From contig JAUZPT010000001.1 in NCBI GenBank assembly GCA_030705745.1, positions 1 to 28,869 on the forward strand: DNA of 28,869 nt, in the 5' to 3' direction. Source of the stretch: Bacillota bacterium. Its GTDB lineage: Bacteria; Bacillota; Bacilli; Bacillales; Cytobacillaceae. A model generated the notes under the pieces. It ran no database searches. It was not told the DNA's origin and worked only from the letters and a program-made list of their open reading frames with translations. Shown here piece by piece: positions 16,358 to 24,082 of this stretch; the first letter of the stretch is position 1; every line of letters begins with the position of its first letter. Position numbers and translations under genes: made by a program.

Positions 16358-17665
16358 TTACAAAACTTTCACAAAGTTCTGAATTGTTTCTATTGCTCTG
16401 TTAGCATGTTGTAAATTTCGTTCTTGTTTTCCTTTTATTTTAACTTCCAAGTCGGGAAATAAACCAAAATTAGCATTCATCGGCTGGAAATTTTTCGCAT
16501 TTGCGGTAGTAATATATTTCGCCATGCTTCCCAGGGCTGTTTCAGCAGGGAACTCAACAGGTTCTTCGCCGCTGGCAAGTCTTGCGGCATTGATTCCCGC
16601 AATCAATCCGCTTGCTGCAGATTCTACGTATCCTTCGACTCCCGTCATTTGACCCGCAAAGAATAAATCCTCGCGATTTCGGAATTGATAGGTTGCCTTT
16701 AGAACCTTGGGTGAATTAATAAAGGTATTGCGATGCATGACACCGTAGCGTACAATTTCTGCATTTTCAAGGCCAGGTATTAACTGAAGCACTTCCTTTT
16801 GTGCTCCCCATTTCAAGTGTGTTTGAAAGCCGACAATATTGAACAAAGTACCCGCTGCATCATCCTGGCGAAGCTGGACAACGGCATATGGTCTTTTTCC
16901 AGTCCTTGGATCTTCAAGTCCCACTGGCTTCATTGGACCGAAAAGCATCGTTTTCTTTCCACGTGATGCCATCACCTCAATCGGCATACACCCTTCAAAG
17001 AAAACCTCTTTTTCAAACTCCTTCACTGGAACCGTTTCAGCAGAAATCAGTGCTTGATAAAACGTTTCAAATTCTTCCTCCGTCATCGGGCAATTTAAAT
17101 AAGCAGCTTCGCCTTTATCATATCGGGATTTTAAATAAACTTTTTCCATGTCAATGCTATCTCTTTCAAGGATTGGAGCTGCAGCATCATAAAAATACAA
17201 ATACTCCTCACCTGTCAGCTGTTTTAAAGCAGAGGACAGTGCCTCACTTGTTAATGGGCCAGTAGCAATGACCGTTGGCCCTTCAGGAATTTCTGTGACC
17301 TCTTCATTCATCACCGTTACATTCTCATGATTTCTCACTAAATCTGTAACCTTTGCTGCAAATTCGTGGCGATCGACCGCCAATGCTCCTCCGGCGGGAA
17401 CCGAACAAGCATCAGCAGCAGCCATAATGACGGAATTGAGCATTCTCATTTCTTCCTTTAAAACCCCAACCGCATTTGTTAACGTATTTGCACGCAATGA
17501 ATTACTGCATACCAATTCTGCGAACTTATCGGTATGGTGAGCAGGAGTTTGTTTGACTGGCCTCATTTCGTACAAACGCACTTTAATACCTTTATTGGCT
17601 ATTTGCCATGCAGCTTCACTGCCAGCCAATCCAGCACCAATTACATTTATCATAACTTCTGACAT
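16358..17665 (-). CDS. trmFO: Methylenetetrahydrofolate--tRNA-(uracil-5-)-methyltransferase TrmFO
   Basis: TrmFO makes ribothymidine at position 54 of the tRNA T-loop, using methylenetetrahydrofolate and FADH2. The 435-residue protein has an N-terminal FAD-binding Rossmann motif ([13 protein letters not shown], about 8-20). It also carries the two catalytic cysteines: Cys53 in [10 protein letters not shown], and Cys226 in [11 protein letters not shown]. With ATG at 17665 both cysteines keep the B. subtilis numbering and the length is the same, which supports this start over the adjacent ATG at 17668; GGAGG lies eight bases upstream. It follows topA by 54 bases with a terminator-like hairpin in between. 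Also known as gid. Confidence 0.97.
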   Translation of the reverse strand: MSEVMINVIGAGLAGSEAAWQIANKGIKVRLYEMRPVKQTPAHHTDKFAELVCSNSLRANTLTNAVGVLKEEMRMLNSVIMAAADACSVPAGGALAVDRHEFAAKVTDLVRNHENVTVMNEEVTEIPEGPTVIATGPLTSEALSSALKQLTGEEYLYFYDAAAPILERDSIDMEKVYLKSRYDKGEAAYLNCPMTEEEFETFYQALISAETVPVKEFEKEVFFEGCMPIEVMASRGKKTMLFGPMKPVGLEDPRTGKRPYAVVQLRQDDAAGTLFNIVGFQTHLKWGAQKEVLQLIPGLENAEIVRYGVMHRNTFINSPKVLKATYQFRNREDLFFAGQMTGVEGYVESAASGLIAGINAARLASGEEPVEFPAETALGSMAKYITTANAKNFQPMNANFGLFPDLEVKIKGKQERNLQHANRAIETIQNFVKVL

Positions 17666-17687
17666 CATTCTATCCTCCAATAGCTGC

Positions 17688-17717
17688 AAAAATGAAAAGA
17701 GTGAGCGTGGAGCTCAC
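17688..17717 (-). terminator. Terminator-like hairpin after topA
   Basis: GTGAGC (17701-17706) and GCTCAC (17712-17717) form a perfect six-base stem with a five-base loop directly after the topA stop. On the minus strand it is followed by TCTTTTCATTTTT, a broken U-tract. Partial termination between topA and trmFO is likely; trmFO begins only about 20 bases further, so read-through probably supplies it. Confidence 0.65.
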
Positions 17718-17719
17718 CC

Positions 17720-19795
17720 TTAATTTTGCTGCTCTTCTTTGTAGTCACATGCCGTACATTGTACTTGGACACCTTTTTTCAATTTCTTTTCTACGAGAAG
17801 TGCTTCACAACGAGGACAGCTCCTCGGTAATGGTTTATCCCACGAAATAAAGTCACATTCAGGAAAACGATCACACCCATAAAAAATACGGCGCTTTTTA
17901 CTTTTTCTCTCAATGATATTCCCTTTTTCGCATTTTGGACAGCCTACACCAATATCTTTTACTATTGGCTTTGTATTTCGGCAATCCGGAAAATTGCTGC
18001 AAGCCATGAATTTGCCGTATCGTCCCATTTTGAAGACCATCGGGTTTCCGCATTGTTCGCAGTCTTCCCCGGCGGGCTCATCCTTAATTTCGACTTCCTG
18101 CATTTCCTTTTCGGCAACTTCCAGATGTTTTTCAAAATCTTGATAAAAATGGTCAATAATCTTTACCCAGGCAATTTTACCTGCTTCAACATCATCAAGG
18201 TCTTGTTCCATCTTCGCCGTAAACTCAACATCTAGGATATCAGGGAAAAACTCAAGAATCAACTCTAAAACAATTTCTCCAAGTTCGGTAGGAATAAAAC
18301 GCTTGTTATCCAGTGCAACATATCCTCGTTTTTGAATCGTATCGAGAGTAGGTGCATAGGTCGATGGACGTCCGATTCCTGATTCCTCCAAGGTTTTGAC
18401 GAGTCGTGCTTCGGTGTATCGTGGAGGAGGCTGTGTGAAGTGCTGCTTCTTATCGAAATCCTTATGAAGAACTACATCGCCTTCATTTAAATCTGGAAGC
18501 ATTTTTTCTTTTTCTTCGATCTGATCATCGGTTCCTTCAACATATAATTTCGTAAAACCTGGAAATTTAATTTTAGAACCATTGGCACGGAACATGACAT
18601 TTCCATTTTGCAAATCGACACTCATCGTATCCATGACTGCAGGCGCCATTTGACTTGCAAGAAAACGCTCCCATATCAATTTGTATAATCGCAACTGATC
18701 CTTTGATAAAAATTCCTTCAAGCCGAGAGGGTCACGGAAGGTACTTGTCGGCCTTACCGCTTCATGGGCATCTTGTGATTTGGTTTGCTTTTTATCCTTG
18801 CGCTGTTCTTCAGCAAGATACTGCTCACCATATTCGGCCTTAATATATTCCGCTGCTTCCGCTTGAGCGATTTCGGATAAACGTGTGGAATCTGTACGCA
18901 TATATGTGATTAAACCAACTGTGCCTTCTTTGCCCAGGTCAATACCTTCATACAATTGCTTTGCAAGCATCATCGTTTTCTTTGCTCTAAAATTTAACTT
19001 TCTTGCAGCTTCCTGCTGAAGGGACGAGGTTGTAAAAGGAAGCGCAGGATTTCGCTTTCTTTCCTTTTTGGTTACAGAAGTAACTTTAAATGAATTTCCG
19101 TCCAATCCAGCGAGTGCGCTTTCAACATCCGATTCGTTGGCAAGAGGCGTTTTTATACCATCGACTCCATAAAAGAATGCTGAAAAATTTTCTTTTCCCT
19201 TAATAAATTCACTCTGAATTGTCCAATATTCCTCAGGATTAAAATCCTTAATCTCTTTTTCTCTGTCAATAATGAGTCTGACCGCTACAGATTGTACACG
19301 TCCCGCGCTCAATCCTTTTTTCACTTTTTTCCAGAGAAGAGGGCTAATATTATACCCTACAAGCCTATCGAGAATCCTTCTCGCCTGTTGAGCATCTACA
19401 AGATCCATATTAATTGGCCTTGGATGCTTAAATGATTCTTTAATCGCATCTTTCGTGATCTCATTAAAAACAACGCGGCAATCGGAATGGATATCAACAT
19501 TCAAGCTATGAGCCAAATGCCATGCAATTGCCTCTCCTTCACGATCCGGGTCAGCTGCGAGATATATTTTTTTCGCTTTTTTTGCAGCAGATTTCAATTC
19601 CTTTAAAACAGGTCCTTTTCCGCGAATGGTGATGTATTTCGGATCAAAGTTATTTTCTACGTCAACACCCATTTGGCTTCTAGGCAAATCACGCACATGA
19701 CCCATTGATGCTCTCACTTTGTATTTTTTTCCAAGATAACGTTCAATCGTCTTCGCTTTTGCAGGTGACTCCACAATCACAAGAAATTCTGACAT
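17720..19795 (-). CDS. topA: DNA topoisomerase I TopA
   Basis: Type IA topoisomerase that relaxes negative supercoils through a 5'-phosphotyrosine intermediate. The 691-residue protein has the B. subtilis length. The Toprim domain is N-terminal ([18 protein letters not shown] with Glu9, and DPDREGEA with Asp82 and Asp84), the nucleophile is Tyr298 in [12 protein letters not shown], and the [15 protein letters not shown] segment follows. Three C-terminal four-cysteine zinc modules begin at about 579, 619 and 660 (CEQC, CPKC, CPRC). ATG at 19795 has AGGAGGA upstream. The gene-free region before it is 539 bases, and the nearest good promoter match lies about 260 bases upstream. Confidence 0.98.
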   Translation of the reverse strand: MSEFLVIVESPAKAKTIERYLGKKYKVRASMGHVRDLPRSQMGVDVENNFDPKYITIRGKGPVLKELKSAAKKAKKIYLAADPDREGEAIAWHLAHSLNVDIHSDCRVVFNEITKDAIKESFKHPRPINMDLVDAQQARRILDRLVGYNISPLLWKKVKKGLSAGRVQSVAVRLIIDREKEIKDFNPEEYWTIQSEFIKGKENFSAFFYGVDGIKTPLANESDVESALAGLDGNSFKVTSVTKKERKRNPALPFTTSSLQQEAARKLNFRAKKTMMLAKQLYEGIDLGKEGTVGLITYMRTDSTRLSEIAQAEAAEYIKAEYGEQYLAEEQRKDKKQTKSQDAHEAVRPTSTFRDPLGLKEFLSKDQLRLYKLIWERFLASQMAPAVMDTMSVDLQNGNVMFRANGSKIKFPGFTKLYVEGTDDQIEEKEKMLPDLNEGDVVLHKDFDKKQHFTQPPPRYTEARLVKTLEESGIGRPSTYAPTLDTIQKRGYVALDNKRFIPTELGEIVLELILEFFPDILDVEFTAKMEQDLDDVEAGKIAWVKIIDHFYQDFEKHLEVAEKEMQEVEIKDEPAGEDCEQCGNPMVFKMGRYGKFMACSNFPDCRNTKPIVKDIGVGCPKCEKGNIIERKSKKRRIFYGCDRFPECDFISWDKPLPRSCPRCEALLVEKKLKKGVQVQCTACDYKEEQQN

Positions 19796-20054
19796 CCGTT
19801 CATCCTCCTTAAGAGGGATTTAAGAAATGTGCAAGCTTTCTGAATTAATTTTCAGTCTGCTACTTCTCTATTTAGCTCTTTCCTTCTGTTCATAGTCTGC
19901 AAACAATGGCTTTAGAAAAAATGATACACAAAATGCCTAATCCCAAAACAATAGTAATATGTTTTTATCTATCTTCGAAATGGTAGTCATGATAATTTTC
20001 AACTTGGTGTGGTTTTAAATTTAGCTTCGATCATCATCTTAATAAGTATCAATT

Positions 20055-20084
20055 ATTATTAAATAAATAAACCGAATTTGTCAA
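20055..20084 (-). promoter_or_regulatory. Candidate sigma-A promoter for topA
   Basis: A perfect TTGACA (20079-20084) is followed after 18 bases by AATAAT (20055-20060), five of six matches to TATAAT. It is downstream of the dprA terminator and reads toward topA, leaving a leader of roughly 250 bases. The -35 is the best in the window; the AT-rich surroundings weaken the -10. Confidence 0.4.
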
Positions 20085-20236
20085 ATTGACGATCGATTGC
20101 TGGTACCGTTTTCAATCATTCTTACTTATTTCATGTAATCAGCTTTTTTAAACACATAACTGACTTCTGTTGCAAAATGTATAACAGAATGAAAATAATT
20201 TCAACCTTTTTCTACTTTATTTCATGCTATTTTAAT

Positions 20237-20272
20237 AAAAAGGGATGAAAATGCCTTTTTCAAGCCCTTTTT
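20237..20272 (-). terminator. Terminator-like hairpin downstream of dprA
   Basis: AAAAAGGG (20237-20244) and CCCTTTTT (20265-20272) form an eight-base stem. An inner TGAAAA/TTTTCA pairing continues it with a small internal bulge and a short loop. On the minus strand the stem ends in a run of five T. It lies 62 bases after the dprA stop and could act in either direction. Confidence 0.7.
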
Positions 20273-20334
20273 CATTACTTTATCTAATTTTCAGAATAAA
20301 ATTCCTTCCTTTTTAAATCTGGCTCCAATTATTC

Positions 20335-21210
20335 TTAAGTACAGATTTCATCTATTATATCTTCAGCACACGTTATGAGTTTTGCTCCCTGCTGGATGAG
20401 ATCATTTGTGCCGGCAGAGGATGGGTTATAGATGTTTCCTGGCAATGAAAAAACATCCCGTCCTTCATGTACTGCGAAATTCGCAGTGATCAAGGAACCG
20501 CTTTTCCGTTTTGCTTCTATTATAAATGTTCCTTTTGACAAGCCGCTAATAATTCTGTTCCTTGAGGGAAAATGCCATCTCAGCGGTTTTGTATCAGGCG
20601 GATATTCAGAAAGTACTAATTGATTTTTCATTAACTGTATTGCGAGATTCATATTTTCGGGCGGATAGAGGTGATAAAATCCTCCTGCAATCACCGCAAT
20701 CGTCTTTCCTCCATATTTTATTGCACTTTCATGTGCCAGTGTATCAATACCTTTCGCCAAACCACTTACAATAAGAACTCCTTTATTCATCAATTCAGGA
20801 AAAATAGTATTGATCGCATTCCTGCCATATGTTGTTGGCTGTCTTGTGCCTACTACTGCCAATTTAGGCTCTGCTTCTAAGAGTGACAAATCTCCCTTTG
20901 CGAATAAAGCCCATGGTGGCTGATAAATTTCCTTGAGGAGCGGTGGATATTCATCGTCAAAGATGGTTATAACAGAAATTTGATTCGAATCGTATTGGCG
21001 AATTTGTTCATGAATCGTTTCGTGGAAGATGAAGTCGGAGTGAATCAAGAAGGTGTTTTTTTCAGAGGAGATTAATGAAAGTATTTCATCGTGATTGAGA
21101 CGGTAGATTTTTTCTAGCCCTGGATCTTTCTTTAACATTTTGTATATACCATTCCAGGTAATATTAGGATAATGCACCAAATGAATAAGCCGCCGTTTAA
21201 AGTCATCCAT
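20335..21210 (-). CDS. dprA: DNA-processing protein DprA (Smf)
   Basis: DprA binds incoming single-stranded DNA during transformation and loads RecA. The 291-residue protein has a helical N-terminal region and the Rossmann-like DprA core from about residue 85. Core motifs are VVGTRQPTTYGRNA (119-132), VSGLAKGIDTLAHESA (148-163), a glycine loop at about 172-178, FPSRNRIISGLSKG (214-227), and KSGSLITA followed by FSLPGNIYNPSSAGTN. There is no C-terminal winged-helix extension, as is usual for the short Bacillus form. The loop AGGFYHLYPPEN replaces the more common GGG-type sequence. ATG at 21210 has AAGGAGG upstream. It is flanked by terminator-like hairpins on both sides. Confidence 0.96.
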   Translation of the reverse strand: MDDFKRRLIHLVHYPNITWNGIYKMLKKDPGLEKIYRLNHDEILSLISSEKNTFLIHSDFIFHETIHEQIRQYDSNQISVITIFDDEYPPLLKEIYQPPWALFAKGDLSLLEAEPKLAVVGTRQPTTYGRNAINTIFPELMNKGVLIVSGLAKGIDTLAHESAIKYGGKTIAVIAGGFYHLYPPENMNLAIQLMKNQLVLSEYPPDTKPLRWHFPSRNRIISGLSKGTFIIEAKRKSGSLITANFAVHEGRDVFSLPGNIYNPSSAGTNDLIQQGAKLITCAEDIIDEICT

Positions 21211-21240
21211 GCGAAAACCTCCTTAATATGAGCAATTAAC

Positions 21241-21277
21241 TAAAACAGGAAATAGCCCCTCCATTTAGAGGGACTAT
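21241..21277 (-). terminator. Terminator-like hairpin after sucD
   Basis: ATAGCCCCTC (21252-21261) and GAGGGACTAT (21268-21277) pair as a ten-base stem (one G-U pair in the RNA) with a six-base loop, 10 bases downstream of the sucD stop. The tract after it on the minus strand is TTTCCTGTTTT, so the U-run is interrupted and termination may be partial. It separates sucCD from dprA. Confidence 0.7.
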
Positions 21278-21287
21278 ACCATAAAAA

Positions 21288-22190
21288 TTAATGTGTTTTA
21301 CATTTATCGTACAGTCCAGCTTCTTTTAAAGCTTCGATAAGTGTTTCACCCATTACAGATGGAGTATCTGCAACTTTAATCCCGCATTCATTCATAACAC
21401 GAATCTTTTCATCAGCCGTTCCTTTACCTCCAGAAATGATCGCACCAGCATGGCCCATGCGTTTTCCTTCAGGAGCAGTGCGTCCGCCAATGAAGCCGAC
21501 AACAGGTTTAGTCATATTAGCTTTAACCCATTCTGCCGCTTCTTCTTCAGCCGTTCCGCCAATTTCACCAATCATGATAACCGCGTAAGTTTCAGGATCT
21601 TCATTAAACGCTTTTAGTACATCAATGAAGTTAGTTCCGTTAACCGGATCTCCACCAATACCTACCGCAGTCGTTTGACCGATTCCAGCTTGTGTTAATT
21701 GATGAACTGCTTCATACGTTAACGTACCGGAACGTGAAACAACTCCTACATGACCTTTAGTGTGAATGTATCCAGGCATAATCCCAATCTTGCATTCATC
21801 AGGAGTAATAACACCAGGGCAGTTTGGACCGACTAAGCGAGTCTTTTTGCCTTCCATATAGCGTTTTACTTTTACCATATCTAATACTGGGATATGCTCC
21901 GTAATGCAAATGGCAAGATCCAACTCAGCATCCACAGCTTCCATAATTGCATCGGCTGCAAACGGTGCTGGAACATAAATGACAGAAGCATTTGCACCTG
22001 TCGCTTTTACCGCTTCTTGTACAGTGTTGAATACAGGGACACCTTCAACTTCCATTCCGCCCTTACCAGGAGTCGTGCCTCCTACGATTTTCGTTCCGTA
22101 TTCAAGCATTTGTTTTGTATGAAAAAGGGCAGTTGAACCGGTAATCCCTTGAACAATGACTTTCGTGTCTTTATTGATAAAAACGCTCAC
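21288..22190 (-). CDS. sucD: Succinyl-CoA ligase (ADP-forming) alpha subunit SucD
   Basis: SucD binds CoA and carries the phosphohistidine of succinyl-CoA synthetase, the substrate-level phosphorylation step of the TCA cycle. The 300-residue protein has the CoA-binding Rossmann domain ([18 protein letters not shown] at about 11-28), the GPNCPG motif at about 121-126, and the phosphorylated His247 in [13 protein letters not shown]. Length is as in B. subtilis. The start codon is GTG at 22190, with AAGGGG seven bases upstream, and gives the conserved MSVFINKDT. It lies 85 bases downstream of sucC, with possible alternative RNA hairpins in that gap. Confidence 0.98.
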   Translation of the reverse strand: MSVFINKDTKVIVQGITGSTALFHTKQMLEYGTKIVGGTTPGKGGMEVEGVPVFNTVQEAVKATGANASVIYVPAPFAADAIMEAVDAELDLAICITEHIPVLDMVKVKRYMEGKKTRLVGPNCPGVITPDECKIGIMPGYIHTKGHVGVVSRSGTLTYEAVHQLTQAGIGQTTAVGIGGDPVNGTNFIDVLKAFNEDPETYAVIMIGEIGGTAEEEAAEWVKANMTKPVVGFIGGRTAPEGKRMGHAGAIISGGKGTADEKIRVMNECGIKVADTPSVMGETLIEALKEAGLYDKCKTH

Positions 22191-22217
22191 TTCAATTCCC
22201 CTTCCTTATTTCCAGTG

Positions 22218-22251
22218 GGGCACACAGGCTGCCCGAGTATCGCTTTGGGCA
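22218..22251 (-). other. Mutually exclusive hairpin arms in the sucC-sucD gap
   Basis: On the plus strand GGGCA (22218-22222), TGCCC (22230-22234) and GGGCA (22247-22251) occur in series. The middle element can pair with either flanking one, giving two alternative five-base-pair hairpins with loops of 7 or 12 bases. The right pairing would lie about 30 bases before the sucD start. It may tune SucC/SucD stoichiometry or mRNA stability; no known element is recognised. Confidence 0.35.
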
Positions 22252-22275
22252 TCATAGCCACCACGGACCAAATTA

Positions 22276-23436
22276 TTAACCTACCAATGAAACGATTTTT
22301 TGTGCGCCGTCAGCCATGGATTCAGCTGCAATAATGTTTAAGCCAGATTCATTAAGGATTTGTTTTCCTAAATCAACATTCGTTCCTTCTAAGCGAACGA
22401 CTAAAGGAACATCTAGACCAATTTGTTTCGCTGCTTCTACGACACCAGTAGCGATTACATCACATTTCATGATTCCACCGAAGATATTTACAAAAATACC
22501 TTTTACTTTAGGATCAGAAAGTATAATTTTGAATGCTTCCGTTACTTTCTCTGCAGTAGCACCGCCACCTACATCAAGGAAGTTGGCTGGGTCTCCACTG
22601 TAATGCTTTACAATATCCATTGTCGCCATGGCAAGTCCTGCACCGTTTACCATGCAGCCGATGTTGCCATCAAGAGAAATATAGCTTAAATCGTATTTAG
22701 AAGCTTCAATTTCTTTCGCATCTTCTTCTTCAAGATCGCGATATTCCAAAATATCTTTATGACGGTATAGCGCATTGGAATCAAAGTTTAATTTAGCATC
22801 TAGTGCCATAACCTTACCATCGCCAGTCACGACAAGTGGATTGATTTCTGCAATTGAGCAATCAATCTCAACGTAAGCCTGGTAAAGGCTCATCATGAAC
22901 TTAACTGCCTGGTTGACAAGTTCTTTAGGGATATTAATGTTAAAGGCAATACGGCGTGCCTGGAAAGGCTGTAGGCCGACTACCGGATCAATTTCTTCTT
23001 TGAAAATTTTCTCAGGAGATTTTTCGGCTACTTCTTCAATTTCAGTTCCGCCTTCTTCAGAAGCCATTAAAACGACACGTGATGTAGCACGGTCTAATAC
23101 TAATCCAACATAGTATTCTTTTTTAATGTCACAGCCTTCCTCAATAAGCAAACGCTTAACTTCCTTGCCTTCAGGGCCTGTCTGATGAGTTACAAGCGTT
23201 TTACCCAAGATTTCGTTCGCATATGTACGTACTTCATCCAGATTTTTCGCAACTTTCACACCACCAGCTTTCCCACGGCCCCCAGCATGAATTTGTGCTT
23301 TAACGACGCATACTTGCGTACCAAGTTCTTTTGCGACTTCAACGGCTTCTTCAACTGTGAATGCCACTTTGCCATTTGGTACTACTACCCCGTATTTTCT
23401 GAGGATCTCTTTTCCTTGATACTCATGGATATTCAT
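22276..23436 (-). CDS. sucC: Succinyl-CoA ligase (ADP-forming) beta subunit SucC
   Basis: SucC provides the nucleotide- and succinate-binding half of succinyl-CoA synthetase. The 386-residue protein starts [17 protein letters not shown] and has the ATP-grasp fold with [15 protein letters not shown] (46-60), the EINPLVV region, the [19 protein letters not shown] segment and the C-terminal [13 protein letters not shown] motif of the CoA-ligase domain. ATG at 23436 has AGGAGGA upstream. It has a 358-base gene-free upstream region with a convincing promoter and probably forms a two-gene operon with sucD that ends at the hairpin after sucD. Confidence 0.98.
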   Translation of the reverse strand: MNIHEYQGKEILRKYGVVVPNGKVAFTVEEAVEVAKELGTQVCVVKAQIHAGGRGKAGGVKVAKNLDEVRTYANEILGKTLVTHQTGPEGKEVKRLLIEEGCDIKKEYYVGLVLDRATSRVVLMASEEGGTEIEEVAEKSPEKIFKEEIDPVVGLQPFQARRIAFNINIPKELVNQAVKFMMSLYQAYVEIDCSIAEINPLVVTGDGKVMALDAKLNFDSNALYRHKDILEYRDLEEEDAKEIEASKYDLSYISLDGNIGCMVNGAGLAMATMDIVKHYSGDPANFLDVGGGATAEKVTEAFKIILSDPKVKGIFVNIFGGIMKCDVIATGVVEAAKQIGLDVPLVVRLEGTNVDLGKQILNESGLNIIAAESMADGAQKIVSLVG

Positions 23437-23540
23437 TTCCCATCCTCCTATTTAGAAAAGTGGAAGAGCGTTCTAGCTCACAAAGGTTTAACAAATTCCC
23501 GAAAAATCAACTTCCGATTTATAAAAAAGGATTTATATTT

Positions 23541-23550
23541 GACCATGGTC
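23541..23550. other. Perfect 10-base palindrome in the sucC leader
   Basis: GACCATGGTC is its own reverse complement and lies about 30 bases downstream of the sucC promoter candidate, a position where a repressor could block transcription. TCTAGA adjoins it, and ATCTAGAT overlaps the start point. No regulator is identified. The palindrome is more GC-rich than its surroundings. Confidence 0.35.
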
Positions 23551-23578
23551 TAGAACCTGCACCTTTACACTCATCTAG

Positions 23579-23607
23579 ATTTTAATTTTGTCACTTTATT
23601 TTCACAA
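23579..23607 (-). promoter_or_regulatory. Probable sigma-A promoter for sucCD
   Basis: TTGTGA (23602-23607, four of six matches to TTGACA) and TAAAAT (23579-23584, five of six matches to TATAAT) are spaced by exactly 17 bases on the minus strand, downstream of the ylqH terminator and upstream of sucC. Transcription would start near 23570, giving a leader of about 135 bases. Confidence 0.5.
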
Positions 23608-23765
23608 AAATTAGACTGCGCTTTCATTTTATATAATGACACATACCTTGTCCACCATTAAAGCTAAAATATTAAATTAACCATAAAATTCTGAATTCTC
23701 ACATTGCTATATTGCTAGTAATAAGGGAATTTCACCAAAATGAGAATGGTTATTATTTTTGAGGA

Positions 23766-23795
23766 ATAATAAAAAGCAGAGCTTTTGCCTGCTTT
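23766..23795 (-). terminator. Intrinsic terminator after ylqH
   Basis: AAAGCAG (23773-23779) and CTGCTTT (23789-23795) form a seven-base stem with a nine-base loop that can pair further inside. On the minus strand the stem runs into TTTTTATTATT. It overlaps the ylqH stop codon and ends the rnhB-ylqG-ylqH unit. Confidence 0.82.
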
Positions 23796-24082
23796 CAACT
23801 GTTTCTTTTTGCTTCCTTGTCCGCTTTATAAAGAAACGCAAAAACCTCTGCTACGGCCTGATATAATTCCTCTGGAATGCTTTGATTGATATCGAGCTCT
23901 CCAAGGAGCTGCAGAAGGCTCGGATCTTCCTGAACTGGAATTTGATGCTCTTTAGCGCGGCTAATAATATTTTCCGCGATTATTCCTCTGCCTTTCGCTA
24001 AAACCTTAGGTGAATCTTGTTTAGCGGGATTATATCCAAGAGCAACGGCTTCTTTTCGGACATTGTCCTTTTCATTTTTCAT
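23795..24082 (-). CDS. ylqH: YlqH: FlhB C-terminal-domain-like protein
   Basis: A 95-residue soluble protein matching only the cytoplasmic C-terminal part of the flagellar export switch FlhB. The pattern SPKVLAKGRGIIAENI (24-39), AKEHQIPVQEDPSLLQLL and IPEELYQAVAEVFAFLYK (69-86) follows FlhB closely. FlhB cleaves itself inside an NPTH motif; here the equivalent spot reads NVRKEAVALGY, so the cleavage motif is absent and the protein starts about where the cleaved FlhB fragment does. It resembles FlhX of Helicobacter in concept. ATG at 24082 overlaps the ylqG stop as ATGA; GGAGGAG lies about 14 bases upstream. Function is not established. Confidence 0.9.
   Translation of the reverse strand: MKNEKDNVRKEAVALGYNPAKQDSPKVLAKGRGIIAENIISRAKEHQIPVQEDPSLLQLLGELDINQSIPEELYQAVAEVFAFLYKADKEAKRNS

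Larger units (their letters stand above)
19796..20334 (-). other. 539-base gene-free region between dprA and topA
   Basis: No credible gene is present. It contains the dprA terminator-like hairpin (20237-20272), a candidate sigma-A promoter for topA (20055-20084) and then about 250 bases that would be topA leader RNA. Close to topA the leader has a short inverted repeat on the minus strand (CTGAA, six bases, TTCAG, about 40-60 bases before the start). The stretch is AT-rich with no recognised riboswitch. An unrecognised small RNA could be present. Confidence 0.5.
23437..23794 (-). other. 358-base gene-free region between ylqH and sucC
   Basis: Holds the ylqH terminator at its right end and the sucC promoter candidate (23579-23607). 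The roughly 135-base sucC leader between promoter and gene contains a perfect ten-base palindrome (GACCATGGTC, 23541-23550) and an eight-base palindrome (ATCTAGAT) at the likely transcription start. The remaining bases between terminator and promoter are AT-rich and show no gene. Confidence 0.6.

Noticed and set aside
16888..17265. 125-codon plus-strand frame
   Set aside because: Antisense to trmFO, which has both catalytic cysteines in the opposite strand reading.
23185..23553. 122-codon plus-strand frame crossing the 5' end of sucC
   Set aside because: Mostly antisense to the sucC N-terminus and promoter leader; no ribosome-binding site or known pattern.
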